From Clostridium tagluense (GTDB taxonomy: Bacteria > Bacillota > Clostridia > Clostridiales > Clostridiaceae), in contig NZ_BHYK01000002.1 in assembly GCF_003865095.1 (NCBI RefSeq), positions 30,705-94,704 on the forward strand: a stretch of DNA of 64,000 nucleotides, in the 5' to 3' direction. Positions 34,401-40,660 of the stretch are shown one piece after another. The translations under genes were made by a program, and so were the position numbers. The notes under the pieces are model-generated. The model ran no database searches, was not told where the DNA came from, and saw only the letters and a program-made list of their open reading frames with translations. The first letter of the stretch is position 1; each line of letters opens with the position of its first letter.

Positions 34401-36527
34401 CCTACTGGTTTAACCTTTGTACCAAACTCTGTTACAATAAATGGAGTTATCCAGCCAGGTTTAGATCCATTTGCAAGTTTTACTTTAGGTACCATAAATG
34501 CTGGTGATTCTGTAGAAATAAAATTTAGAGCTATTGTGACTTCAGTGGAGACACCGTCTTTAATTGCAAATACTGCAAATGTGACCTTCACTTATAGAAT
34601 AAATCCATCTGGACCAGATATTATTAATGAAACCAATAGTAATACTGTAACAACTCAGATAAATTTAGGGCAATTGACGCTTACTAAATCTGTAGATAAG
34701 GCCTATGCCACATTAAATGATATACTATCCTACACTGTTGCTATAGCTAATACTGGAAATGTAGATGCTTTAAATGCAGTATTTATAGATAGTTTACAAT
34801 CAGATATAACCTTTAACCTTGGTTCTGTAACTATAAATGGTCAAAGCTATCCCGACTATAATCCTAATATAGGTTTCAGCTTAGGAACAATTCATACTTT
34901 AGACAATTTAATAGTATCCTTTAGTGCAACGGTAACAAAAGTTCCTACACAGGTTACAGTATTAAATAATGCCGTGGTAACCTTCAACTACAAAATAGAT
35001 CCAAATGGTCAAGATTATACTAAGTCTACAACCTCCAATACAGTCTTAACCTATATTAGATTTGGCAGTTTACTAGCAACAAAAACAGTTGACAAAGCAT
35101 ATGCTACCATAGGAGATAACTTAAACTATGCTGTGGTTGTTACTAATACTGGGAATACTGGTGTAAAGGAACTATTCTTTATTGACACACTTTCCAATGG
35201 AGCATCTTTTAACGCAGGTTCAGTAATTGTTAATGATATTCCTCAGCCAACTTTTGACCCTATAGTAGGTTTCACATTACCTGACCTCTTATCAGGAAAT
35301 ACAGCCACAATTAGTTTCAATGCAAAAGTAACATTGCTTCCAGTACCACCTATAGTTACAAATTATGCTTTTGCTAACGGTGTTTATAAAATTGACCCAG
35401 CAGGACCTAATTATCAAGTGAGTGCTACCTCTAATACTGTTTCTACAGAAATAAAAGTAGGAAATGTATCTATAGTTAAATCAGTAAATAAATTATATGC
35501 TAATGTATTAGACGATTTAACCTATACTAATATAATAACCAATACTGGTAATGTTACTTCATCTAATGTAATATTTACAGATAATCTACAAAAGGAAATA
35601 TCATTTATAGGAGGAACTGTAAGGATTAATGGTGTGGTGAGTCCTTTACTTGATCCCACAAAGGGAATTCCACTAAATGATTTAGGACCAAATCAAGTAG
35701 TAATAGTTCAATTTGACGTAAAGATTAATTTGCTACCAGTGCCACCACAGATTCAAAACACTTCACAAGCGGAGTTTAGCTACAAGATTGATCCTAGTGG
35801 TTCTATAATAACAAAAACTAATTTTTCCAATACTGTAACTACCAATGTGGTTTTAGGTCAACTTACAGCAAGCAAATTAGCAGATAAATCAGTGGCTACC
35901 ATAGGTGATGTTTTGACCTTTACAATTAGTATTCTTAATTCTGGTAATGATATTGCCAGCAATGTAATGTTCTATGATACACCTTCTATAGGTGCAATAT
36001 TTAATCCTGGTTCCGTAGTTGTAAACAAGGTGCCAGAAATTAATTTTGACCCAACTGTGGGCTTTAGTCTAGGTGATATTGGAATTGGTAATGTGGTAAC
36101 TGTTGTATTTACTGCAACTGTAACCTCAGTGCCTGCAACAGGTAAAGTCACCAACCAAGCCACTTTAACCTTTAAGTATGTTGTAGATCCTAAAGAACCT
36201 CCTTATAGTAAAACCATATTCTCAAACACCACTACCACTAGTATTGCTGTTGGTAATTTAAGCGTAACTAAAGCAGTTGATAAGGCCTATGCTACAATAG
36301 GTGAATATCTCACTTATACCATTGTTATTACAAATATAGGTAATGTAGATGCTACTAATGTTATTTTCCTTGATCCCACACCTGCAAATGCAGTATTTGT
36401 ACTTGGTTCAGTAACCATAAATGGAACAGCACAGCCAACCTACAATCCTGCAGCAGGATTCCCTCTTAATACAATGAAACCTGGTGAGATAATAACAGTA
36501 GTTTATAAAGTACAAGTAATAAAATAA
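28449..36527 (+). CDS. Giant DUF11 repeat protein (2692 aa, about 18 repeats)
   Basis: A unique N-terminal beta-rich domain (residues 1 to about 350, starting SLINRFSAIDKAIINATGN) is followed by about 18 tandem DUF11 modules of roughly 130 aa. Each starts with a pattern such as LTVTKSVDKAYATIGDILTY, continues with an FxDxI..(A/T)xFxxGSVxINGxxQPxxxPxxGFxL core, and ends with YxIDPxGPxxxxxxxSNTVTT. The last module stops early at VVYKVQVIK, without the end segment. The TTG start follows GAGGAGG. No signal peptide or wall-anchor motif is present, so a mother-cell assembled spore-surface fibre or layer is more likely than a secreted adhesin; this is inference. High Thr/Ser/Asn content makes it a candidate glycan acceptor. 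The neighbouring repeats are diverged at the DNA level, so the array is old rather than freshly expanded. Confidence 0.85.
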   Translation: MSLINRFSAIDKAIINATGNSLVICGDSSTIDDNTSDMITVAGTTTRNWASAGSSSNISILENSTILYAELIWYSTVKSDVPGSLDLRSIQDNPITFITPLGVNQISPQNTDSFTDASGNIDRFRSTDVTNIIKTSLGGIYTVSAVPTSIPATGLSSTRAGWTLTVIYRNDVFNPKKILFLSGIGPATNSTPLQTTITGFSTSSDESDLKGNIIFACANGQPLNGVEILKIGPSFANLTIEGNLVGVPNPNPGTAPNNPYNSFFPGQINVCNPLDPNVGLINISGTNGTVNHDGFVPTQVTGARNKWDLTNINFSNSLVTNQNQLAIQLSESGTIDGVMILEAGTSVNAVAPDITVDFNVFDPDDHTSNKVLVGEQLVYSAKIKNSGKIAADNFIFSTILDPSCSYIPNSLTVNGVEIPGANVTLGVNLGTIEPTGVANVLFSVRVNSLPLSKTINGFIDYQYSFVSGSGSPSTTNYGTSKIITINANTALLSVIKTASSQTSLVGGRINYTVDIKNIGTVLASKVIFQDVVSKYCSFVIGTVSIDGILNPTLDPSSGFTLPDMPVNGSINIMFSVDIISLPPSTVVNNETKVTFDFGNYANDFLITKTILSNILPIQIQFIDIVGKRCNSNDYPNIGDTVSYNLNLTNIGNIPATNVEVVEPPVYGQTFVTGTVKINGIPKPALNPFTGFVIDSILPMQSDDIEYDMLVNAINPNKVIENIAQIPFKYQVQPGSPEITSEKDSNKVITISNFVQINISETVDKPYATVGDILYYSVELTNAGNIDATNTIFLSTIQNGSTFIPNTVAINGVIQTGLNPNTGFSVGTICPNNTVVVTYQARVINVPTPNIIINYSELIYSYLPDPNGSSITTTATSNSVQTVINIMSFTFTKTVNKAYAVVGDFMTYSTFIVNTGNVALRNVKFGDELSFYLKFYPETVFINGINYPGYDVRTGFIVGDLNPGDTFRISFGVSVNAVPPAGFIPNTATMIYTYQLNSSTEVITDTKNSNEVKTIIVDGNLSVTKSVNKAYATIGDILNYSFNVSNIGNVTAINASLFDTIPVGASFMTGSVVINGMSKPTYDPGLGFPLGSLIAGQVISLSFNARVNFVPSPNSIINNGSVSFEYLFNPSAPAINKTITSNNVTTVINIATTTLTKEVDRAYGTIGDVLTYTLKATNTGTVDLYNVIFKDIIPVAATFNANSVVIDNVAQPGLNPNIGFSIVDIPTSGSRVITFKATVVSVPTPNTIINSGTLAYNYKINPSGTEFAGTITSNTVTTTINNVSVTNTKSVDKLYATVGDILTYTSVIVNNGNVNLTNTLFTDLIFPSITFQTGSVKINGQTQANLNPVTGFTLGTIIPAQSISVEFKVTVSNVPPDGFVTNYSSLAYQYSIDPLGTPIMGNINSNTVNTYINLGNLTITKAADRNFARRTDIVKYSFLITNTGNTILRNISFIDLIQADSSFNGGSVYVNGINQPTLNPDSGFLLSDIGVGQFTTIEFTVTVNSIPLSGKLLNTGTVTFSYYVDPLGPVTTKTITSNQTSVTVNDTIVSATKAVDKATAKIGDNLAYSFIIKNEGNTPAVSMLFEDVLNSNIFFNIGSVIINGTPTPLADPNLGFSLPDLAALGTNTVSFTAKVLTRPINNIVTNFANINYEYKIDPQQPFIPVAITTNTVITYIAAGEITVTKSVDKIYATVGDTINYTVNVKNTGSVNDTNMSFKDLVLGSTSFIAGSVSVNGVIQTSFDPNIGFALPDLIPTAVTTISFAIHVDSLPVSGKAINTAEVTFSYKLTPTDPTVTITTNSNSVTTFINLGKLVLTKTVDKAYATLQDILTYNISIQNVGSVTTSNIFFQDIIQAEALFNSGSVVINGVSSPTLNPNTGFNLPDIPPTIVTTISFTVTVKAVPPNSIIYNVATANYSYFVNPNNPIINASAKSNTVSTQINLGKLTVTKEVSLVYATINDTLTYTVIVTNSGNVPATSVNFRDVIPTGLTFVPNSVTINGVIQPGLDPFASFTLGTINAGDSVEIKFRAIVTSVETPSLIANTANVTFTYRINPSGPDIINETNSNTVTTQINLGQLTLTKSVDKAYATLNDILSYTVAIANTGNVDALNAVFIDSLQSDITFNLGSVTINGQSYPDYNPNIGFSLGTIHTLDNLIVSFSATVTKVPTQVTVLNNAVVTFNYKIDPNGQDYTKSTTSNTVLTYIRFGSLLATKTVDKAYATIGDNLNYAVVVTNTGNTGVKELFFIDTLSNGASFNAGSVIVNDIPQPTFDPIVGFTLPDLLSGNTATISFNAKVTLLPVPPIVTNYAFANGVYKIDPAGPNYQVSATSNTVSTEIKVGNVSIVKSVNKLYANVLDDLTYTNIITNTGNVTSSNVIFTDNLQKEISFIGGTVRINGVVSPLLDPTKGIPLNDLGPNQVVIVQFDVKINLLPVPPQIQNTSQAEFSYKIDPSGSIITKTNFSNTVTTNVVLGQLTASKLADKSVATIGDVLTFTISILNSGNDIASNVMFYDTPSIGAIFNPGSVVVNKVPEINFDPTVGFSLGDIGIGNVVTVVFTATVTSVPATGKVTNQATLTFKYVVDPKEPPYSKTIFSNTTTTSIAVGNLSVTKAVDKAYATIGEYLTYTIVITNIGNVDATNVIFLDPTPANAVFVLGSVTINGTAQPTYNPAAGFPLNTMKPGEIITVVYKVQVIK

Positions 36528-36537
36528 TATAAAATCA

Positions 36538-36576
36538 TTATGGCTAGCATTGTTATATTCAATGCTAACCATTTTA
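36538..36576 (+). terminator. Rho-independent terminator
   Basis: Arms ATGGCTAGCATT / AATGCTAACCAT (one mismatch), then TTTTATT. It ends the giant repeat gene. Confidence 0.75.
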
Positions 36577-36592
36577 TTCATTAATCACTAGA

Positions 36593-36619
36593 ACAATTAT
36601 AAACCTATAGAATAAAATA
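36593..36619 (+). promoter_or_regulatory. Sigma-K-like promoter
   Basis: AC at 36593-36594, 16 nt spacer, AATAAAATA at 36611-36619 (A for C at the first -10 base, as in the promoter at 4208). It lies 49 nt before the gene at 36668. Confidence 0.45.
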
Positions 36620-36667
36620 ATATGAGATACTATTTTAAAATCACTTTAAAGAGGAGGTTTTATCAAG

Positions 36668-37156
36668 ATGATTAGCAAAGATAATATATTTTTAGAGCCC
36701 ATTAAACTATTGAATTATAGTGAATTGGATTATAGTAAAAAAGCACAATTTTTTACTGATTTTAACGTGGAAAAAAGTATTTGTGTTCCTACAAATAATG
36801 GTAAGGCATTTATTATCTGTGATTCCATTGCTTGTATCAATATAAGTGATTGCAAAGTAGTAGATACAATAAAAGGAACCTCACTAGAGGGGCAGCATCT
36901 ATCTAGCAAAAAACTTTTAATTATGGGAACTGTAACATTTACGGTTTACTTTTATATTCCCTATATACCTGACTATTTATTTGATGTTGATGAAGAGGCG
37001 CCCTTCTCAGTGTTCATAATAGTACCTGAAGGTACACGTGAAGATGGAATACTTAAATTGAAATATATGATTGAAGATGTTACAGCCATTCTCCTTAGCG
37101 ACAATATGTTGTTTTTTAATGCTTCCATTTTTATGCAATATTCAGAAAATTCTTAA
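36668..37156 (+). CDS. SPOCS (DUF3794) domain protein
   Basis: 162 aa, basically one SPOCS/DUF3794 domain: VVDTIKGTSLEGQHLSSKKL then LIMGTVTFTVYFYIPYIP and PFSVFIIVPEGTREDG. This domain occurs in spore-coat/sporulation proteins such as SipL and in exosporium-associated proteins. AAAGAGGAGG precedes the ATG. It is followed after 15 nt by a second SPOCS protein, suggesting a two-gene unit under the sigma-K-like promoter at 36593. Confidence 0.75.
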   Translation: MISKDNIFLEPIKLLNYSELDYSKKAQFFTDFNVEKSICVPTNNGKAFIICDSIACINISDCKVVDTIKGTSLEGQHLSSKKLLIMGTVTFTVYFYIPYIPDYLFDVDEEAPFSVFIIVPEGTREDGILKLKYMIEDVTAILLSDNMLFFNASIFMQYSENS

Positions 37157-37171
37157 CGGTGGAATTAATAT

Positions 37172-38077
37172 ATGGAAGTAATTAATCAAAGTAGAGTGGA
37201 TTTTCACTATAGGGTATCACCCTCGGGACCTATAATATGTAATACTATCTTCAGTAATATTGTTAAAACAGTAATAATGGAAAAATCGGTTGTGGCAGTA
37301 AAGAAAGTTGATAAACCCACTGCCTGCATATTCGATATTCTTACTTATAGCATTTTTATAATAAACAAAAGCATGTATAGTGTTAACAATGTTTTTTTAA
37401 AAGACCTAGTTCCTAGTGGAGAAAAATTTATATGTAGTTCTGTAGAAGTGAACAGGATTAGGAATAAGAAACTAGATCCAAACTGTGGATTTTATGTAGG
37501 TACTTTAGAATCATTTTCTACATGCCTTATAACATTTAAGGTGTTGGTTTTACAACATACAATATGCATGACAATTAAAAATCATGCTAATATAACTTAT
37601 GATTATATCTATAATTTAGAAAAACCCCCAATAAGAGTTACAATAAAAACAAATGTAACCTTAACAACTGTTGAAAATAGACTCTTCAAACAAATTAATA
37701 TTTCCAATGAATTTAAAATGTGTAATCCCTGCATTCACAATAAAAATATAATTAACATTTCTACTAAAGTAAAAACAATGAAAACAAAAATTTTAGCTAC
37801 ACCTAATGGGATTTCAGAAGAAGGCGTCTACTTAACAGGGTACAAAATTTTGATTATAGGGGTTGTGGAATATAATATACACTATATTGATAGAAAGTTT
37901 TCTCGAATTTGTTGTAAAAAGTTTATTAGTGGATTTTCAAGCTCTTTAGTTCTACCAAAGGGGATTTGTTATTCTAATAAGCCAGATGTTCATATAACTA
38001 TAGAAAGCACCGTAATTACACCTTTAAAAAGTAGATGCTTTAAGGTAGATTCCACCCTACTAATATCCTTGATTTAA
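37172..38077 (+). CDS. DUF11-SPOCS fusion protein
   Basis: 301 aa. Residues 1-35 correspond to the end segment of a DUF11 module (VDFHYRVSPSGPIICNTIFS). Residues 35-165 are one whole module (VAVKKVDKPTACIFDILTY, LDPNCGFYVGTL). Residues 175-301 are a SPOCS/DUF3794 domain (ISEEGVYLTGYKILIIGVVE, SSLVLPKGICYSNKPDVHI). It is Cys-rich (about ten Cys) unlike the giant protein. It starts precisely where the giant protein stops within a module, which suggests that both derive from one ancestral protein, or that this gene is a shifted duplicate. GGTGGA precedes the ATG at a workable distance. Confidence 0.72.
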   Translation: MEVINQSRVDFHYRVSPSGPIICNTIFSNIVKTVIMEKSVVAVKKVDKPTACIFDILTYSIFIINKSMYSVNNVFLKDLVPSGEKFICSSVEVNRIRNKKLDPNCGFYVGTLESFSTCLITFKVLVLQHTICMTIKNHANITYDYIYNLEKPPIRVTIKTNVTLTTVENRLFKQINISNEFKMCNPCIHNKNIINISTKVKTMKTKILATPNGISEEGVYLTGYKILIIGVVEYNIHYIDRKFSRICCKKFISGFSSSLVLPKGICYSNKPDVHITIESTVITPLKSRCFKVDSTLLISLI

Positions 38078-38103
38078 ATCTAAAGGAAATTTTAAATTAC
38101 AAT

Positions 38104-38273
38104 CTATGACGGTTTTATCCTTTCAAAGTTTAGCTTGCAATTTGTCAGTAGCCATTGCATTTCCTCTGATGGGGGGGATTAAAGGATCATGAAAACATTT
38201 TTACAACTCATATGGTGCTTGGAATAGCTATGATTATATTAACGGAAGGCTTGGACTTAAGCAAAATTGATTT
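38104..38273 (+). pseudogene. MFS transporter 3' remnant B
   Basis: Translates as TVLSFQSLACNLSVAIAFPLMGG and then breaks with stops and deletions, ending GRLGLKQN. This matches the end of remnants A (24171-24640) and C (43681-43769). No full-length copy is present in the window. Confidence 0.75.
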
Positions 38274-38367
38274 CTTTCAATAAAATAGTATAATACTATT
38301 AGGTCATGTGACCCCTGGTAAGATATAATGAAATTAGTGAAAAGCTAATGAATTGGAGGGTTACTTG

Positions 38368-38820
38368 ATGGGAATAATGGCAGTAGAAAGAATGAAAGTA
38401 AAGAATCCCTACCAAGGGTTAATGAATGAATTACTCGAAGAGTATGGGTTAAGTCCCATAGAAGCAAAGGCTTTAGTTAAGCGGGTAGCGCAGTTTAAAG
38501 AAGAGCAACAAAGCGGAGCTAGGGATAACGGACAGATAGTCAAGAAAGTGGTTGCATTTGGTGAACTGGCAGGTAAAAGAATAATAGATTGTAAGCTTGT
38601 TCCAGTAAATTTAACAATGTATTTTAATGGTGAAGAAAAGCTAGAAAAAGATATAGTTGTTCCGACCAGGGCTCAAATAGAGGACATTGGACCGGGGATA
38701 ACTCATAAAGAAAAAATTATAGAACTGCTTATAAAAGGTTATAGATACTCAGAAATAATGATACAAACAGTTTATACAGAAGCAAGTATCGAAAATTACG
38801 AAAAAAATTTGTTAGAATAG
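38368..38820 (+). CDS. DUF1670-like protein, possibly C-terminally truncated
   Basis: 150 aa from the ATG at 38368, which follows GGAGGG with 7 nt spacing (an in-frame upstream ATG at 38353 lacks a site). The segment GPGITHKEKIIELLIKGYRYSEIM followed by a helix resembles the HTH-like end of DUF1670 proteins, but the usual family length is larger, and 85 nt beyond the stop another frame remains open (YFHREGKNKLLERFHRYLEY), as if the end had been frameshifted. Function unknown. It sits just before the broken helicase copy. Confidence 0.5.
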   Translation: MGIMAVERMKVKNPYQGLMNELLEEYGLSPIEAKALVKRVAQFKEEQQSGARDNGQIVKKVVAFGELAGKRIIDCKLVPVNLTMYFNGEEKLEKDIVVPTRAQIEDIGPGITHKEKIIELLIKGYRYSEIMIQTVYTEASIENYEKNLLE

Positions 38821-38908
38821 CTTATTTTCATAGAGAAGGCAAAAATAAACTGCTTGAAAGATTCCATAGGTATCTAGAATATGGAGAAGAAAAAAAATCG
38901 GGTGTAGC

Positions 38909-40190
38909 GATGATAAATACATATTAGAAAAAATAGATGAGCGCAAAATAATTATAAATTCTTTAATGTGAGGTTCAATAAAGCAGTTTTTAATTAAACT
39001 TGGTTACCCAGTAGAAGATTTAGCTGGGTACATTGAGGGTGCGAAGTTTGATACCACGCTTAGAGAAAAGACGCTGCAGGGTCAGGATCTTACAATAAGA
39101 GATTATCAGAAAGAAGTAGCAGATATATTTTATGCTAATGGAACGGCTAAGGGTGGAAGTGGAGTAATTGTTCTTCCTTGTGGTGCTGGTAAAACAATAA
39201 CAGCCATGGCCACAATGGATAAAATTAATACAGAAACTTTAATTTTAACTACCAATATAACAGCGTTAAGACAATGGAAGTCTGAAATAATTGATAAAAT
39301 GAATATAAAAGAGGAAGATATAGGAGAATATAGCGGTGAAATAAAGGAAATAAAGCCTATAACCATAACTACCTATCAAATACTTACCTATAGGAAAAGT
39401 TCCGTATCAGAGTTTGCCCATATGAAATTGTTTAATGATAAAAAATGGGGTTTTATTATATATGATGAAGTCCATACATTGCCAGCGCCAATTTTTAGAG
39501 CAGTAGCAGATATTCAGGCAACTAGAAGACTAGGCTTAACTGCGACCCTTGTTCGGGAAGATAAAAAAGAAGATGATGTATTTACATTAATAGGACCTAA
39601 AAAGTATGATGTGCCTTGGAAGGTGTTAGAAAAGCAAGGGTGGATAGCAACAGCTGAAATCAGAGTGGCGATGCCAGAAAATCTTAAAATGGAATATGCT
39701 GTAGGGGAAAGTGCAAAGAAATTTAGGATAGCTTCAGAAAATTATAGTAAAATAGATGTATTAAAGGATCTTATAAATATGCATAAAAATGATAGCATAC
39801 TTATAATTGGTCAGTATGTAAAGCAGCTTAACATAATAGCGAAAGAGCTTAATCTTCCTCTTATAACCGGAAAAACAAAGAACGTGGATAGGGAAGAGTT
39901 GTACCATAAATTTAAAAATGGAGAGGTTAAAATTCTTGTAGTTTCAAAGGTTGCAAATTATGCTATTGATTTACCAGATGCTAATGTGGCGGTTCAAGTA
40001 TCTGGTACCTTTGGTTCAAGGCAGGAAGAAGCTCAAAGACTGGGAAGAATATTAAGGCCTAAAAGGTGGGGATAACAAGGCATATTTCTATTCTGTAGTT
40101 ACAGCGGATAGTCGCGAACAAGAATTTGCAAGTAAAAGGCAGCTTTTTTTAACAGAGCAAGGATATAGATATATTATTGAAAATAGATAA
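38909..40190 (+). pseudogene. XPB-like helicase, broken copy
   Basis: Over 90% identical by eye to the intact helicase at 43864-45531, but missing about its first 130 codons. It has an in-frame TGA at 38969-38971 (intact copy reads AGA), a 9-nt in-frame loss near 39658 (residues CRE), and an extra A in the run at about 40061-40064 that shifts the frame after RPK. Walker A and the DEVH box remain readable between these. It is not expected to make an active helicase. Confidence 0.88.
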
Positions 40191-40263
40191 TTTTTTTAGT
40201 GATTAAAAGTAATTTAACAATATTCCAGCACCTAAGGTGATGAGTAAGAAAAGGCGGTAAATC

Positions 40264-40536
40264 ATGAATATAATAATTAGAAATCAAATAGAGCAGTTAA
40301 CCATATACAACTTAACTGATTATTTAAAAGTTTCGGATATAAGACCACTACCTAAAAGAAAAGCTGATATGGTAGATGCTATAGAGAAAATAATCACTGA
40401 TGAAATTCAAATATTAAAAATATGGAAAAATCTAAGTGATTTAGACAAAGAACTAATGGAAGCCTTTATCAGAGGAGAGGGTGCAGTTGTTATAAGAAAA
40501 AACTATTTATTGGAGATTAAGAAAAGCTTATTGTAA
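40264..40536 (+). pseudogene. Helicase partner gene, truncated copy
   Basis: The first 73 codons match the intact partner at 45605 (ending ...EAFIRGEG); afterwards an unrelated 17-residue tail (AVVIRKNYLL...) runs to a stop. About 490 residues of the partner have been lost by deletion. The upstream gap (AAAGGCGGTAAATC before the ATG) is conserved in both copies. Confidence 0.85.
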
Positions 40537-40619
40537 ATCATTTCAAATAAACAAGATATACAAACATATATACTAGGTGAAAAAGAGCAGAGATGAATTA
40601 ATCATTCTCTGTTATTTTA

Positions 40620-40653
40620 AAAGCCGCTATCATAAATTCAGATAGCGGCTTTA
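40620..40653. terminator. Bidirectional terminator
   Basis: 12-bp GC-containing stem AAAGCCGCTATC / GATAGCGGCTTT. It ends the M4 protease gene on the minus strand and transcripts arriving from the plus strand. Confidence 0.88.
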
Positions 40654-40660
40654 AATCTAT

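Noticed and set aside
28449..36527. Minus-strand open frames inside the giant repeat gene
   Set aside because: They are short, repeat with the module period, and lack ribosome-binding sites; shadows of the plus-strand repeats.
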